From: DASZHJ01 sp035517495
GTDB lineage: Bacteria > Pseudomonadota > Alphaproteobacteria > ATCC43930 > CGMCC-115725
DNA: 64,000 bases
Direction: 5' to 3'
NCBI GenBank assembly: GCA_035517495.1
Contig: DATIYT010000103.1
Coordinates: 186,001-250,000, forward strand
Under the pieces are notes generated by a model, which worked only from the letters and a program-made list of their open reading frames with translations, was not told where the DNA came from and did no database searches. This document shows, piece after piece, positions 44,107 to 54,476 of this stretch (positions are counted from its first letter, which is position 1; each line of letters starts with the position of its first letter). The translations under genes and the position numbers were made by a program.

Positions 44107-44628
44107 ATGGCGATCCTCCCCATCATCGTGGCGCCCGATCCGCGCCTCAAGGTCAAGGCCAAGCCGGTCAAGCGGGTCGATGACGAGGTGCGTCGGCTGA
44201 TGGACGACATGCTCGAGACCATGTACCTGGCGCCGGGAATCGGGCTCGCGGCACCTCAGGTGGGTGTGGCGCGGCGGGTTTTGGTGGTCGATGCCGCGCG
44301 CGAGGGCGAGAAACCCGCGCCGCTCAAGATCGCCAATCCCGAGATTCTCTGGCGGTCGGAGGATCTGGCCACATACAGCGAGGGTTGCCTGTCACTTCCC
44401 GAACACTATGCCGACGTGACGCGACCGGCGGCCATCCGCCTGCGCTATCTCGACTACCAGAACGAGATTCGCGAACTTGAGTGCTCGGGCCTGCTCGCCA
44501 CCTGCATCCAGCACGAGATGGACCACCTGGAAGGCCTGCTGTTCGTCGACCACATCTCGGCGTTGAAGCGCAGCATCATCCTGCGCAAGCTCGCGAAGGC
44601 CAAGCGTCAGACCGAAGTCCCGGCCTGA
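44107..44628 (+). CDS. def: peptide deformylase
   Basis: It removes formyl from nascent N-terminal Met. The 173-residue metalloenzyme has all three motifs: GIGLAAPQVG (residues 44–53), EGCLSLP with metal Cys94, and QHEMDHLEG with His136, Glu137 and His140. It starts the def–fmt–truA cluster. The ATG at 44107 gives the normal N-terminus. Confidence 0.96.
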   Translation: MAILPIIVAPDPRLKVKAKPVKRVDDEVRRLMDDMLETMYLAPGIGLAAPQVGVARRVLVVDAAREGEKPAPLKIANPEILWRSEDLATYSEGCLSLPEHYADVTRPAAIRLRYLDYQNEIRELECSGLLATCIQHEMDHLEGLLFVDHISALKRSIILRKLAKAKRQTEVPA

Positions 44629-44653
44629 GCGGTCGGGCCGCCGCGAGCACCTA

Positions 44654-45574
44654 ATGTCCCTCCGTCTCGCCTTCATGGGGACGCCCGATTTCTCGGTGCC
44701 GATCCTGGAGGCACTCGAGGCCGCAAATCATCAGGTGGCGGCGGTCTACACTCAGCCACCGCGTCCAGCGGGGCGAGGACATCGCGCGCAACCGTCGCCT
44801 GTTGCGCGCGCCGCCGCGGCGCGCGGGATCGAGGTGCGCACGCCCGCGAAGCTCGATGCCGCCGAAGTTGAGCGTTGGCGTACGCTCGGTCTCGATGCCG
44901 CCGTGGTCGCCGCCTATGGATTGATTCTGCCGCCGGCCGTGCTTGCGGCACCCCGGTTCGGCTGCCTCAACGTGCATGCTTCGCTATTGCCGCGCTGGCG
45001 GGGCGCCGCGCCGATTCAGCGCGCGATCCTAGCCGGCGACACCGTCACCGGTATCACCATCATGCAGATGGAGCAGGGCCTCGACACCGGCCCCATCCTG
45101 CTGCAAGAGCCCGTGCCGATCGAGGCGGAGACGACCGCCCAGCAATTGCACGATCGATTGGCATTGGTCGGCGCAAGGCTCATCATTGAAGCGCTGCGGC
45201 TCGCGGCTGCGGGGGCACTCGCGCCCAAGCCGCAGCCGAGTGAAGGTGTGACCTACGCCAAGAAACTGCCGCGCGACGAAGGACGCCTCGATTGGCGCGA
45301 CGATGCGGCTCTCCTCGAACGCAAGGTGCGCGCACTCAACCCCGCACCCGGCGTCTGGTTCGAGCGTGGCGGCGAGCGGATCAAGGTGCTTCGGGCACAA
45401 ATCGCGACCCGTGATCGCGACGCGGCGCCGGGCATGGTGCTGAACGATCATCTGACCGTCGCCTGCGGGCGGGGCGCGCTCCGTCTCGAGACGTTGCAGC
45501 GCGCAGGACGAGCGGCGCTTTCCGCGGAGGAATTCCTGCGGGGGTATCCGATTCCGTCGGGCACTTCACTCTAG
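44654..45574 (+). CDS. fmt: methionyl-tRNA formyltransferase
   Basis: It formylates initiator Met-tRNA. The 306-residue protein has FMGTPDFSVPILEAL, the folate/catalytic segment NVHASLLPRWRGAAPIQRAI and DTGPILLQE, plus a C-terminal tRNA-binding domain (about 205–306). It follows def by 25 bases, and the two functions are complementary. Length is normal. Confidence 0.96.
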   Translation: MSLRLAFMGTPDFSVPILEALEAANHQVAAVYTQPPRPAGRGHRAQPSPVARAAAARGIEVRTPAKLDAAEVERWRTLGLDAAVVAAYGLILPPAVLAAPRFGCLNVHASLLPRWRGAAPIQRAILAGDTVTGITIMQMEQGLDTGPILLQEPVPIEAETTAQQLHDRLALVGARLIIEALRLAAAGALAPKPQPSEGVTYAKKLPRDEGRLDWRDDAALLERKVRALNPAPGVWFERGGERIKVLRAQIATRDRDAAPGMVLNDHLTVACGRGALRLETLQRAGRAALSAEEFLRGYPIPSGTSL

Positions 45575-45584
45575 TGCTCTGGAT

Positions 45585-46328
45585 ATGCCGCGCTACAAGC
45601 TCATCCTCGAATATGACGGCACTGGCCTCGTGGGCTGGCAGCGCCAGAAGAACGGGCTTTCCGTGCAGGAAATCCTGGAGACCGCGACCGAGCGATTTTG
45701 CGGCGCCGCGGTGACGGTGCACGGCGCCGGCCGGACCGACGCGGGCGTACACGCGCTCGCCCAAGCCGCGCATCTCGACCTGCCCCGCAACGTCGATCCG
45801 GAGGAGGTGCGCGGCGCCCTCAACCACCATGTTCGCCCGCATGCGGTCTCGATCCTTGGCGTCGAGCGAGTACCGGCCGGTTTCCATGCCCGGCTTTCGG
45901 CGCGCGGGCGGCGCTATCGCTACCGCATCCTCAATCGCCGCGCGCCGCCGGTGCTGGACCGCAACCGCGTTTGGCATGTTGGCCCGTCGCTCGATCTGGG
46001 CGCGATGCAGGAGGCCGCGCGGTACCTGATCGGCAAGCACGACTTCTCCACTTTCCGCGACGCGCTCTGTCAGGCGCGCTCGCCAGTGAAGACGCTCGAC
46101 CTGCTGGAACTCGCGAAAGCAGGCGAAGAAATCGTCATCGAGGCGCGTGCGCGCTCATTTCTCCATCACCAGGTCCGTAATATGGTCGGCACCTTGAAGC
46201 TGGTGGGGATGGGCCAGTGGTCGCCGATCCGCGTGCAGCGCGCACTGGAACAGCGCGACCGCCGTGCCGGCGGGCCGACCGCGCCACCGCAAGGACTCTA
46301 TCTGGTCGAAGTGATTTACCCGACGTGA
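45585..46328 (+). CDS. truA: tRNA pseudouridine(38-40) synthase
   Basis: It makes pseudouridine in the tRNA anticodon arm. The 247-residue protein has the catalytic Asp motif GAGRTDAGVHA and the terminal domain FLHHQVRNMVGTL. It begins 10 bases after fmt. Its end overlaps the convergent membrane-protein gene by 13 bases. Confidence 0.96.
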   Translation: MPRYKLILEYDGTGLVGWQRQKNGLSVQEILETATERFCGAAVTVHGAGRTDAGVHALAQAAHLDLPRNVDPEEVRGALNHHVRPHAVSILGVERVPAGFHARLSARGRRYRYRILNRRAPPVLDRNRVWHVGPSLDLGAMQEAARYLIGKHDFSTFRDALCQARSPVKTLDLLELAKAGEEIVIEARARSFLHHQVRNMVGTLKLVGMGQWSPIRVQRALEQRDRRAGGPTAPPQGLYLVEVIYPT

Positions 46329-46957
46329 GCGGACTGGGCGAGAACGGGAAGAAAATGGTCGAAGCCGTAGTCGATGCCGTTGCCAATGACGAGATCGAAA
46401 AGCAGCACGGCGGTTGGGAGCGCAAATCCGGCTTCGAGGGCGATCCACGCGACGAACCACTCGTAGAAATTGATAACGATAAAATGTACCAGCAACGCAG
46501 ACAGCGCCATCGCACCTCCCGCGATCGTCGCGATCTCGGTTGCGCCCTGCATCGTTCCGAGGTCGACGAATTGCTTCGCGCCGAGGAACAGGCCGGTCTC
46601 CAGCAGTGACAACAGGATTTGCGGAATTTGGCTCCAATTGAGCGCCGCCACCAGAAGCCAATAGCGATCGCCGCGCCCGTACCAGCGGATCAGCCAATAG
46701 AAGACGATCAGCGGCAGTACCCAACGAAGCACGCAGTTGGCCAATAACAGCCAAATGCCATGAGGTGCCACAACGGTGTCGTCTTGCCCGACGGTAACGT
46801 CGAGGGCGATGATGACGGGCAACACCACAATGGCCACCCAAAACGATCGCAGCGCGGCCGAACGCGTACCGTCGAAGGCGAGAATGCCGTGGCGATCCAC
46901 GACCAATAGCCGCCAGGCGCCGTAAAGGCTGCGGAGAATCTCGGCGATGGATGGCAT
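46316..46957 (-). CDS. membrane protein of unknown function (Yip1-like topology)
   Basis: A 213-residue integral membrane protein with four to five hydrophobic helices (FWVAIVVLPVIIALDV, LPLIVFYWLIRW, ALSALLVHFIVINFYEWFVA and others). The RYWLLVAALNWSQIPQ segment and topology resemble Yip1-like proteins commonly encoded beside dapE in alphaproteobacteria, but I cannot name it. It lies 8 bases downstream of dapE and overlaps truA tail to tail. Confidence 0.75.
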   Translation of the reverse strand: MPSIAEILRSLYGAWRLLVVDRHGILAFDGTRSAALRSFWVAIVVLPVIIALDVTVGQDDTVVAPHGIWLLLANCVLRWVLPLIVFYWLIRWYGRGDRYWLLVAALNWSQIPQILLSLLETGLFLGAKQFVDLGTMQGATEIATIAGGAMALSALLVHFIVINFYEWFVAWIALEAGFALPTAVLLFDLVIGNGIDYGFDHFLPVLAQSAHVG

Positions 46958-46965
46958 GCCTCGGC

Positions 46966-48134
46966 TCAGGCGGCGGGAAAATAGTGGTCCAATACCGACT
47001 CGTAGATATCGGTGAGCCGCGCCAGATCGGAAAGCGGCACGCGTTCATCCACCTTGTGCATGGTGAGGCCCACCAGGCCGAACTCCGCCACCGGGCAATG
47101 GTGGTGGATGAAGCGCGCATCCGAGGTGCCGCCGGTGGTGCTGAGCTCGGGCGTGCGCCCGATCACCTGCCGGATCGCGCGGCTCAATATGTCGCTCACC
47201 GCGCCGGGCGGCGTCAGGAAGGACTCGCCGCTGACGCTGTACTTCATCGCGTAGCTGCCGCCGACCGCGGCGAGCTTGGCGGCAATCCATTCCTTGAGCG
47301 TGGTCGAGGACCAGCGGTCGTTGAAGCGGATATTGAAGACCGCGCGCGCTTCGGCAGGGATGACATTGGAGGCGGGATTGCCCACGTCGACGGTGGTGAC
47401 CTGCAGCGTTGACGCCTGAAAGTGCTCGCTTCCCTGATCCAGCGGCTCGACGGTGAGCGCGTGCAGCATGAGCACCAGGCGATGGATCGGGTTGTCGGCG
47501 AGGTGCGGGTATGCCGTATGCCCCTGTACGCCCTTGACGATGAGGGTGCCGGTCATGCTGCCGCGCCGGCCGATCTTCACCATGTCGCCCAGCTCGCGCG
47601 CGCTGGTGGGTTCGCCGACGATGCAGGCGTCGAGCGTCTCGCGCTCGGTCTTGAGCCAGTCGAGCACCTTGCGAGTGCCGTTGATCGAGACGCCCTCCTC
47701 GTCGCCGGTGATGAGGAAACTGATCGAGCCGCCGAAGTGGGTGCCGCGCCGGGCGAGAAAGCGCGCCGTTGCCGCGACGAAAGCCGCGATCGATCCTTTC
47801 ATGTCGGCGGCGCCGCGTCCGTAAAGCGCGCCGTCGATCACCTCGGCGGCGAAGGGATCGACGGTCCAGGATTCGATGCGGCCCGGCGGCACCACGTCGG
47901 TATGGCCGGCGTAGCAGAAATTGCGGCCGCTATTGCCGAGGCGTGCATAGAGATTGAGCACCGGTTCCGTTCCGGGCTCGACGAATTCGAGCTTGGTGCA
48001 GCGGAAGCCCAGCGTTTCGAGCGAGCGCTTGAGGACGTCGATCGCGCCCTCGTCCTTGGGCGTGACGCTGGCGCAGCGGATCAAGTCCGCGGCGAGTGCC
48101 GCCGGCTCCACGGGTGCAGGCGTCGCTTGCGCCG

Positions 48135-48138
<4 letters not shown>
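46966..48138 (-). CDS. dapE: succinyl-diaminopimelate desuccinylase
   Basis: An M20-family dizinc amidohydrolase of 390 residues acting in lysine and diaminopimelate synthesis. Metal and catalytic motifs are visible: CYAGHTDVVPPG (His), GRGAADMKGSIAAF (bridging Asp), ITGDEEG (catalytic Glu, metal Glu) and FIHHHCPVAEFG near the C-terminus. The STTGGTSDARF stretch is typical of DapE. The start overlaps the dapD stop by 4 bases, coupling two steps of one pathway. Confidence 0.95.
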
Positions 48139-48977
<839 letters not shown>

Positions 48978-49013
48978 GAGGCGGGATCGACGACAATGGG
49001 CAGGATGCGGCGC

Positions 49014-49042
49014 ACCATGCGGCAGGCCTCAAGACGTGTCAA
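49014..49042 (-). promoter_or_regulatory. putative promoter of dapD–dapE
   Basis: On the minus strand a perfect TTGACA (49042–49037) and CATGGT (49019–49014) are separated by 17 bases, with the -10 about 37 bases before the dapD start. The -10 is weak. Confidence 0.45.
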
Positions 49043-49100
49043 CGGGCCCGCCAAATTGCGATTAAATCAATTCACAGCGAATTCTGGCATGCCCGCGTGC

Positions 49101-49787
49101 TTATCTTTTCCTTGGCCTTGATCCCGGCACCCGCGTAAGCCACTCCGTGAGATCCTCGATCACGTAATGGACATGGGGCGCGTCGGGTTCGGCGCGCGCC
49201 CAATCGGGACCGCCGGCGACCCATGCGGTGGTCATTCCCAGCTCGTGCGCGGGGATCAGATTCTTGGCGATGTCCTCGATCATCGCCGCACGCCGCGCAT
49301 CGATACCAAAGCGCTCTACGAAATACGCATAAGTCGCGTGATCGGGCTTCGGCACGTAGTCGGCGGCGTGGATATCGAAGATGTCGTCGAAATGCGCGGC
49401 GATGCCAAGCCGATCCAACACGCGCGCGGCATGGTACAGGTCGGCATTGGTGAAGATGAGCTTGCGGCCCGGCAATGCCGCGAGTGCCGCATCGAGCGCC
49501 GGCGCCGGTGCCACCGGCGTCACGTCGATCGCGTGCACATATTCGAGGAAGCGCCGCGGCTCCACTGCCGCCTCGTTCATGAGGCCGCGGAGCGTGCTGC
49601 CGTGGGTCTGATAGTAACGCCGGCGCAGCGCGTTCGCCTCTCGCACCGTGGTCGCGAGTTCAGCACAGATGAACGCCTCCATTCGCGTCTCGATCTGCGC
49701 GAACAGATTGCAGCTCGCGGGATAGAGCGTGTTGTCGAGATCGAAGATCCAGGTCTCGATTTCGTTGAGTGGAGGACGCGCGCTCAT
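49101..49787 (-). CDS. HAD-family pyrimidine 5'-nucleotidase
   Basis: A 228-residue HAD phosphatase. The nucleophile motif is WIFDLDNTLYPA (D-x-D-x-T), with motif II near IFTNADLYHA and motif III/IV around MIEDIAKNLIPAHELGM. The FDLDNTLYP opening and AFICAELATTVREANALRR cap are typical of the YjjG/SDT1 nucleotidase group. Substrate, probably UMP or CMP, is inferred. It overlaps the VOC gene by 4 bases. Confidence 0.88.
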   Translation of the reverse strand: MSARPPLNEIETWIFDLDNTLYPASCNLFAQIETRMEAFICAELATTVREANALRRRYYQTHGSTLRGLMNEAAVEPRRFLEYVHAIDVTPVAPAPALDAALAALPGRKLIFTNADLYHAARVLDRLGIAAHFDDIFDIHAADYVPKPDHATYAYFVERFGIDARRAAMIEDIAKNLIPAHELGMTTAWVAGGPDWARAEPDAPHVHYVIEDLTEWLTRVPGSRPRKR

Positions 49788-50218
49788 CGATCGGGCGGCT
49801 TTTCCTGGCTCACCGGCGGTCCCTTAAGCTCGACCGTATTGCCGTCGGGGTCGCGCACGTAGATCGAGGGTCCGGTCCCATCGGCGCCGTAGCGCTGTTC
49901 GACCGCGCCGGGGTCAATTCCATGGGCGCGCAGGTGCGCTGTAAGCGCCGTCGCGTCGAAGGGGTCCACCTGCAGGCAGAAATGATCGACATTGCGGCCC
50001 TCGACACCAGGCGGAGCGCCGCCCACGCGGCCGAGCCGGCCCTCGATCGGCACCAAGTCGATCAAGGCCGAGCCCGCACGAAGCTGCATCAGGCCGAGCT
50101 TCGGTCGATAGTGATCGACGGTGCAGCCGATCACGTCGCAGTAGAAGGCACGCGCGCGCTCGAGATCGCGTACGCGCAACACCAGGTGATCGAGGCCGCG
50201 GATTTGGGGATGCGCCAT
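49784..50218 (-). CDS. VOC-family metalloenzyme (glyoxalase-like)
   Basis: A 144-residue vicinal-oxygen-chelate protein made of two beta-alpha-beta-beta-beta units. Metal-ligand candidates are His in LDHLVLRVRD, His in VDHFCLQVDPF and Glu in YVRDPDGNTVELKGP. The pattern resembles the VOC (virulence/glyoxalase) group. It lies between argB and the HAD gene on the same strand. Substrate unknown. Confidence 0.85.
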   Translation of the reverse strand: MAHPQIRGLDHLVLRVRDLERARAFYCDVIGCTVDHYRPKLGLMQLRAGSALIDLVPIEGRLGRVGGAPPGVEGRNVDHFCLQVDPFDATALTAHLRAHGIDPGAVEQRYGADGTGPSIYVRDPDGNTVELKGPPVSQEKPPDR

Positions 50219-50236
50219 CGTAAAATCCTGGCGTGC

Positions 50237-51124
50237 TCAACCGCGCCGGATCAAGGTTCCGGCGCCGCCTTCGGCGAACAGCTCCAACAGGATCGAGTGC
50301 GGTACCCGCCCGTCGACGACCACCGCGGCCTCGACCCCGGATTCGATCGCTTCCAGGCAGGTCTCGACCTTGGGGATCATGCCGCCGGAGATGGTTCCGT
50401 CCCCGATCAATCGGCGCGCGCTCGCGACATCGAGCTCCGGGATCAGCCGCTTTTCCTTGTCGAGCACGCCCTGGACGTCGGTCAGCAGCAGGAAGCGCGA
50501 GGCCTTGACCGCGCCCGCGATCGCGCCTGCCGCGGTGTCGGCGTTGATGTTGTAAGTCTCGTCATTCTCGCCGACCCCGATCGGCGCGATCACCGGGATG
50601 ATCTGCGAATTCTTGAGCGTCTGCAGCACCGTCGTGTTGATCGCTTCGGGTTCGCCGACGAAGCCCAGATCCAACACGCGCTCGATGTGCGAATCCGGAT
50701 CGACTTTGGTGCGGCGCAACTGACGCGCGCGGATCAGATCGGCGTCCTTGCCGGAAAGCCCGATCGCATAGCCTCCGGCGCTGTTGATGGCGGACACGAG
50801 CTGTTTGTTGATGGAGCCGGAGAGCACCATCTCGACGATTTCCACCGTGTCGCGATCGGTGACCCGCAGTCCGTCGATGAAGCTGCTTTTGATCTTGAGG
50901 CGCTCCAGCATCTGCCCGATCTGCGGGCCGCCGCCATGCACCACGATCGGGTCGATGCCCACCTGCTTCAGCAGCACGATATCGCCGGCGAAGCGTTCGC
51001 CGCCCTCGGGATCGCCCATGGCGTGGCCGCCGTATTTCACCACGACGGTCTTTCCGGCGTAGCGGCGGAAGTAGGGCAGCGCCTCCGAAAGGACGGCGGC
51101 GCGAGTGCTGGGATCGACGGTCAT
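50237..51124 (-). CDS. argB: acetylglutamate kinase
   Basis: The second step of arginine synthesis. The 295-residue amino-acid kinase has VVVKYGGHAMGD (catalytic Lys), VVHGGGPQIGQML and NINADTAAGAIAGA. MTVDPS at 51124 is the natural start; the longer frame overlaps the engB end. The N-terminal helix typical of the arginine-inhibited hexameric form is present (STRAAVLSEALPYFRRYAGK), so feedback inhibition is likely. Confidence 0.95.
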   Translation of the reverse strand: MTVDPSTRAAVLSEALPYFRRYAGKTVVVKYGGHAMGDPEGGERFAGDIVLLKQVGIDPIVVHGGGPQIGQMLERLKIKSSFIDGLRVTDRDTVEIVEMVLSGSINKQLVSAINSAGGYAIGLSGKDADLIRARQLRRTKVDPDSHIERVLDLGFVGEPEAINTTVLQTLKNSQIIPVIAPIGVGENDETYNINADTAAGAIAGAVKASRFLLLTDVQGVLDKEKRLIPELDVASARRLIGDGTISGGMIPKVETCLEAIESGVEAAVVVDGRVPHSILLELFAEGGAGTLIRRG

Positions 51125-51164
51125 CGGATCGGCTTCACTCGGTCGGGGAGTCCGCGTCAATTTA

Positions 51165-51869
51165 TCAGGGCACCGCGTCACTCGCCAGCGCCGCCAGGGC
51201 CGCGCGAAGCGCGGCGATGCCGAGGCCCGTGTGGGCGCTGGTCAGATGGATCACGGGATGCGCCGCCACGTGGTGCTTCAGCGCTGCTGCGGTCTCGAGG
51301 AGCCGCGCGCCGAGCGCGCCCTCCGCCATCTTGTCGGTCTTGGTCAACACGACTTGGTACGAAACAGCGGCTTGATCGAGCGTCCGCATCAGCGGTGCAT
51401 CGGCGGGTTTAAGGCCCTGGCGCGCATCGACCAGGAGCAAGACCCGGCGCAGGCTCGCGCGCCCCTTGAGGTAAAGGCGTTGCAATTCGCCCCACCGCTC
51501 GACCTCGCGCTTTGAGGCCTCGGCGTAGCCGTAGCCCGGCAGGTCTGCCAGCATAAGCCTCTCGCCCAGCGCGAAGAAGTTGATCTGCCGCGTGCGGCCG
51601 GGAGTGCGGGAGACGCGCGCGAGCGTCGTGCGCGCGGTCAGTGCATTGATCAGGCTCGACTTGCCGACATTGGAGCGCCCGGCGAAGGCGACTTCGGGAA
51701 GGCTGTCGGGCGGAATCGCATCGGCAGTAGCGGCACCCGCCGTGAATTCGCACGCCGCAGCAAAAAGTCGCCGGCCGCGCTCCTCGGCCGCCGCGTCGGG
51801 CGCCGCGTCCGGCGGGTAAACGGCTGTTGCCGCGCTCAGGTGGCGCCCGCGCGGCGCATGATGACCCAT
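51165..51869 (-). CDS. engB: ribosome-biogenesis GTP-binding protein EngB/YihA
   Basis: A TrmE-Era-type GTPase of about 234 residues used in large-subunit assembly. G1 is AGRSNVGKSS, G3 is DLPGYG, G4 is TKTDK and G5 is near TSAHTGLG. The upstream frame is antisense-free but noisy: no good ribosome-binding site exists. ATG at 51869 overlaps the yidC end by 34 bases and gives a normal length, so it is preferred but not certain. The start could also be a non-ATG codon closer to YPPDAAPD. Confidence 0.9.
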   Translation of the reverse strand: MGHHAPRGRHLSAATAVYPPDAAPDAAAEERGRRLFAAACEFTAGAATADAIPPDSLPEVAFAGRSNVGKSSLINALTARTTLARVSRTPGRTRQINFFALGERLMLADLPGYGYAEASKREVERWGELQRLYLKGRASLRRVLLLVDARQGLKPADAPLMRTLDQAAVSYQVVLTKTDKMAEGALGARLLETAAALKHHVAAHPVIHLTSAHTGLGIAALRAALAALASDAVP

Positions 51870-53554
51870 TGCTGGGCGATCGAGAGCAGGTTGTTCCAGG
51901 ACCAGTAAATCACCAATCCGGCCGCGAATTGCCCGAGCATGAAGGTGAAGACGAGCGGCAGCGCCATCATCATCTTGGCCTGCACTGGATCGGCGGGCGG
52001 CGGGTTGAGCTTCTGCTGGAGGAACATTGTGCAGCCCATGATGAGCGGCCAGGCGCCGAGGGAGATGAAGGCGAGCGCCACCGGCGGGTGCCATGGAACC
52101 AGGCCAAACAGGTTGAGCCAGGTCGTGGGGTCGGGCGCCGAGAGGTCATGAATCCAGCCATAGAACGGCGCGTGGCGCATTTCGATCGTGACGTAGAGCA
52201 CCTTGTAGAGCGAGAAGAACACCGGCATCTGAATCAAGATTGGCAGGCACCCCATCATCGGGTTGGCGCCGACGCGCTTGTAGAGCGCCATCACCTCCGA
52301 GTTCAGCTTCGTTTTGTCCTCTCCGTACTTCTCGCGCAGCTTCTGGATCTCCGGCTGAAGCAGCTTCATCTTGCTCATCGCGCGATAGGACTTGTTGGCG
52401 ACCGGGAAAAAGATCAGCTTGATCGTCAGTGTGAGCAGCATGATCGAGAGGCCGAAATTCCCGATGTGCTGATAAAAGAAATCGAGCGTCAGGAAGATCG
52501 GCTTGGTGATCCAATAGAACCACCCGAAATCGATCGCGCGGTCGAACTTCGGAATGCCAAGGTCCCTCTCATAGGAATCGAGCAAGCTCACTTCCTTGGC
52601 GCCGGCGAAGACGTGGTTCTTGATCTCGACGCTGCCGCCCGCGGGCACGGTCACTCCGTCGGCGACAAAATCGGCCTGATAGCGCTGGGTTTGCGCGTCA
52701 CCGGTCCAACGAAACTCGCCGGTCAAGCGCTGTTGCTGCTCGGGGATCAGAACCGCAAGCCAGTATTTGTCGGTAAAGCCAAGCCAACCGCCGGTGGAAG
52801 GATATTCGTGCTTCGAGTCGGGCTTGAGCTCCGTGTATTTGACGCTGTCATTCAGCGTGCCGTCGAACACGCCGATCGGGCCCTCGTGCAGCAGATAGCT
52901 TGACGAGACTGGCGGCGGACCCGCGCGCGAGACCAGCCCGTAGGGGCTGAGCGTCACCGGCTCGCCGCCATGATTGATGACGGTTTGGGTGATCGTAAAC
53001 ATGTAATTCTGATCGACGGCGATCGTGCGCTTGAATACGAGACCCTGTCCGTTGTCCCAGGTCAGCTCCACGGGATGCGTGGGGGTGAGCGCGCCTTCCG
53101 TGGCCTGAGTCCAATGGGTTTCCGCCGTTGGCATCGAGACCGATTTGCCGGCGGCGCCCCATCCCAACTCCACGAAGTAGGGTTCAGGCGCGCCCGACGG
53201 CGAGAGCAGGGTGATCTCGGGACTCTTGGGATCGTTGGTCTCGTGATAGTTGGCGAGCGTTAGATCATCGAGTCGCGCGCCGACGAGCGCAATGGAGCCG
53301 TGAAGGCGCGGCGTGTCGATGGGAATGCGCGGAGACTCGGCCAGCACCTCGCTGCGCGGCTTTGCCGCGGCGGCCGGAGAGGGCGGTGCCGGCGCGCTGC
53401 CGGGTTGAGCGGCCTCGGTCGCGGGCGCGCTCGCGGGGGCGCCGGCGACCGTCTCGGGCGGCTTCGGTGTCGGACGGAACAGGAATTGCCAACCCACCAG
53501 GATCGCCACCATCAGGGCGATCGCCAGGAAAAGGTTTTTCTGTTGCTCTTCCAT
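51836..53554 (-). CDS. yidC: membrane protein insertase YidC
   Basis: It inserts and folds inner-membrane proteins alone or with Sec. The 572-residue protein has the first TM helix (LFLAIALMVAILVGWQFLF), a Pro/Ala-rich linker, a large periplasmic domain (about 75–345), and the conserved C-terminal five-TM core. MGCLPILIQMPVFFSLYKVL marks the family. The start MEEQQKN is the usual one. It stands in the conserved rpmH–rnpA–yidD–yidC order. Confidence 0.96.
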   Translation of the reverse strand: MEEQQKNLFLAIALMVAILVGWQFLFRPTPKPPETVAGAPASAPATEAAQPGSAPAPPSPAAAAKPRSEVLAESPRIPIDTPRLHGSIALVGARLDDLTLANYHETNDPKSPEITLLSPSGAPEPYFVELGWGAAGKSVSMPTAETHWTQATEGALTPTHPVELTWDNGQGLVFKRTIAVDQNYMFTITQTVINHGGEPVTLSPYGLVSRAGPPPVSSSYLLHEGPIGVFDGTLNDSVKYTELKPDSKHEYPSTGGWLGFTDKYWLAVLIPEQQQRLTGEFRWTGDAQTQRYQADFVADGVTVPAGGSVEIKNHVFAGAKEVSLLDSYERDLGIPKFDRAIDFGWFYWITKPIFLTLDFFYQHIGNFGLSIMLLTLTIKLIFFPVANKSYRAMSKMKLLQPEIQKLREKYGEDKTKLNSEVMALYKRVGANPMMGCLPILIQMPVFFSLYKVLYVTIEMRHAPFYGWIHDLSAPDPTTWLNLFGLVPWHPPVALAFISLGAWPLIMGCTMFLQQKLNPPPADPVQAKMMMALPLVFTFMLGQFAAGLVIYWSWNNLLSIAQQWVIMRRAGAT

Positions 53555-53571
53555 GGGCGGGCTCTCGAACG

Positions 53572-53829
53572 CTAATGGGGGTGGCGGCAAGAGACGCCGC
53601 CGGCGTGGTCGGCTGCGGGCGGCACCGGATCATAGCCGCTCCCGCCCCAGGGATGGCACCGCGCGAGACGGCGCAGCGCGAGCCAACTACCGGCGACCGC
53701 GCCATGCCGCTCGATCGCTTCCTGGGCGTATTCCGAGCAGGTCGGCAGGTAGCGGCAAGCCGCCGGCAGCAGCGGTGAAACCAGAAGCTGATAACCGCGG
53801 ATCAGACCATGAAGCAGAAGCTTGATCAC
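53572..53829 (-). CDS. yidD: membrane protein insertion efficiency factor YidD
   Basis: A small inner-membrane-associated protein of 85 residues. The family motif CRYLPTCSEYAQEAIERHG followed by RRLARCHPWGGSGYDPVP is complete. It lies 17 bases upstream of yidC on the same strand. Confidence 0.95.
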   Translation of the reverse strand: MIKLLLHGLIRGYQLLVSPLLPAACRYLPTCSEYAQEAIERHGAVAGSWLALRRLARCHPWGGSGYDPVPPAADHAGGVSCRHPH

Positions 53830-53921
53830 TGCCGCATCCTCAATCGTTTTGGCGCGCTCGCGCGCGCTGGGTCAGTAGCGCCCGGGGGTCGTCCTGTTCC
53901 GGACCGACCGTCGGGAGGAAC

Positions 53922-54275
53922 TTAGCGCCAGGTGCCGAGCCGCCGTAGCGCGTCTTCAAGGTCGGCGAGCAGCGCTTCGTAGGCCCGTTTCGGGGTCTCC
54001 GCGCGGGCAATCAGCACGTAGTCGAACCCGTGGGCGGCATGATCGCGCATCAGCGCCACCGCCGCTGCGCGCAACCGTCGCCGCGCTCGGTTCCGGGTGA
54101 CGGCATTGCCGATCCGGCGGCTCGCCGTGAACCCCACCCTGATCTGCGAGGCACCCAGGGCGGCGTCCGATTTCGGCAGGGTTTGCAGGATGAGGCTCGG
54201 CGTCGCCCATTTGCGTCGACCAGCGGCGATTCGAAGGAAGTCCGCCCGCTGGCGCAGGCTCTGAAGCTTCGCCAT
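53922..54275 (-). CDS. rnpA: ribonuclease P protein component
   Basis: The protein part of the tRNA 5'-processing RNase P, 117 residues and basic. The RNR signature region NAVTRNRARRRLRAA is clear. MAKLQSLRQRADF is the natural start. It lies 22 bases downstream of rpmH. A 92-base gap to yidD follows. Confidence 0.93.
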   Translation of the reverse strand: MAKLQSLRQRADFLRIAAGRRKWATPSLILQTLPKSDAALGASQIRVGFTASRRIGNAVTRNRARRRLRAAAVALMRDHAAHGFDYVLIARAETPKRAYEALLADLEDALRRLGTWR

Positions 54276-54297
54276 GAAAGGGCCGGCCGCCTGCCGG

Positions 54298-54432
54298 TCA
54301 GGCGGAAAGGCGCTTGCGCCCCTTCGCCCGACGATTGGACAGCACTTTGCGTCCGCCCACGGTTGCCATGCGCGAGCGAAAGCCATGACGGCGCTTGCGG
54401 ATAAGCTTGCTCGGCTGATAAGTGCGCTTCAA
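54298..54432 (-). CDS. rpmH: 50S ribosomal protein L34 (TTG start)
   Basis: I translated 44 residues directly from the bases: after the start codon, KRTYQPSKLIRKRRHGFRSR and then MATVGGRKVLSNRRAKGRKR, ending LSA and a TGA at 54298–54300. This is a complete L34. The codon where Met belongs is TTG (54432–54430) and no in-frame ATG lies nearby upstream, so initiation at TTG is implied. GGAG is about 11 bases upstream. It is the first gene of the rpmH–rnpA–yidD–yidC run. Confidence 0.93.
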   Translation of the reverse strand: MKRTYQPSKLIRKRRHGFRSRMATVGGRKVLSNRRAKGRKRLSA

Positions 54433-54476
54433 GGCGGCCTGGCTCCGGCTGCGGCTTCTCAGGAAAACGAGGCCGC

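Noticed and set aside
46316..46328. Overlap of truA with the convergent membrane-protein gene as a sign of error
   Set aside because: Both ends are normal for their proteins and a 13-base tail-to-tail overlap is common in compact genomes.
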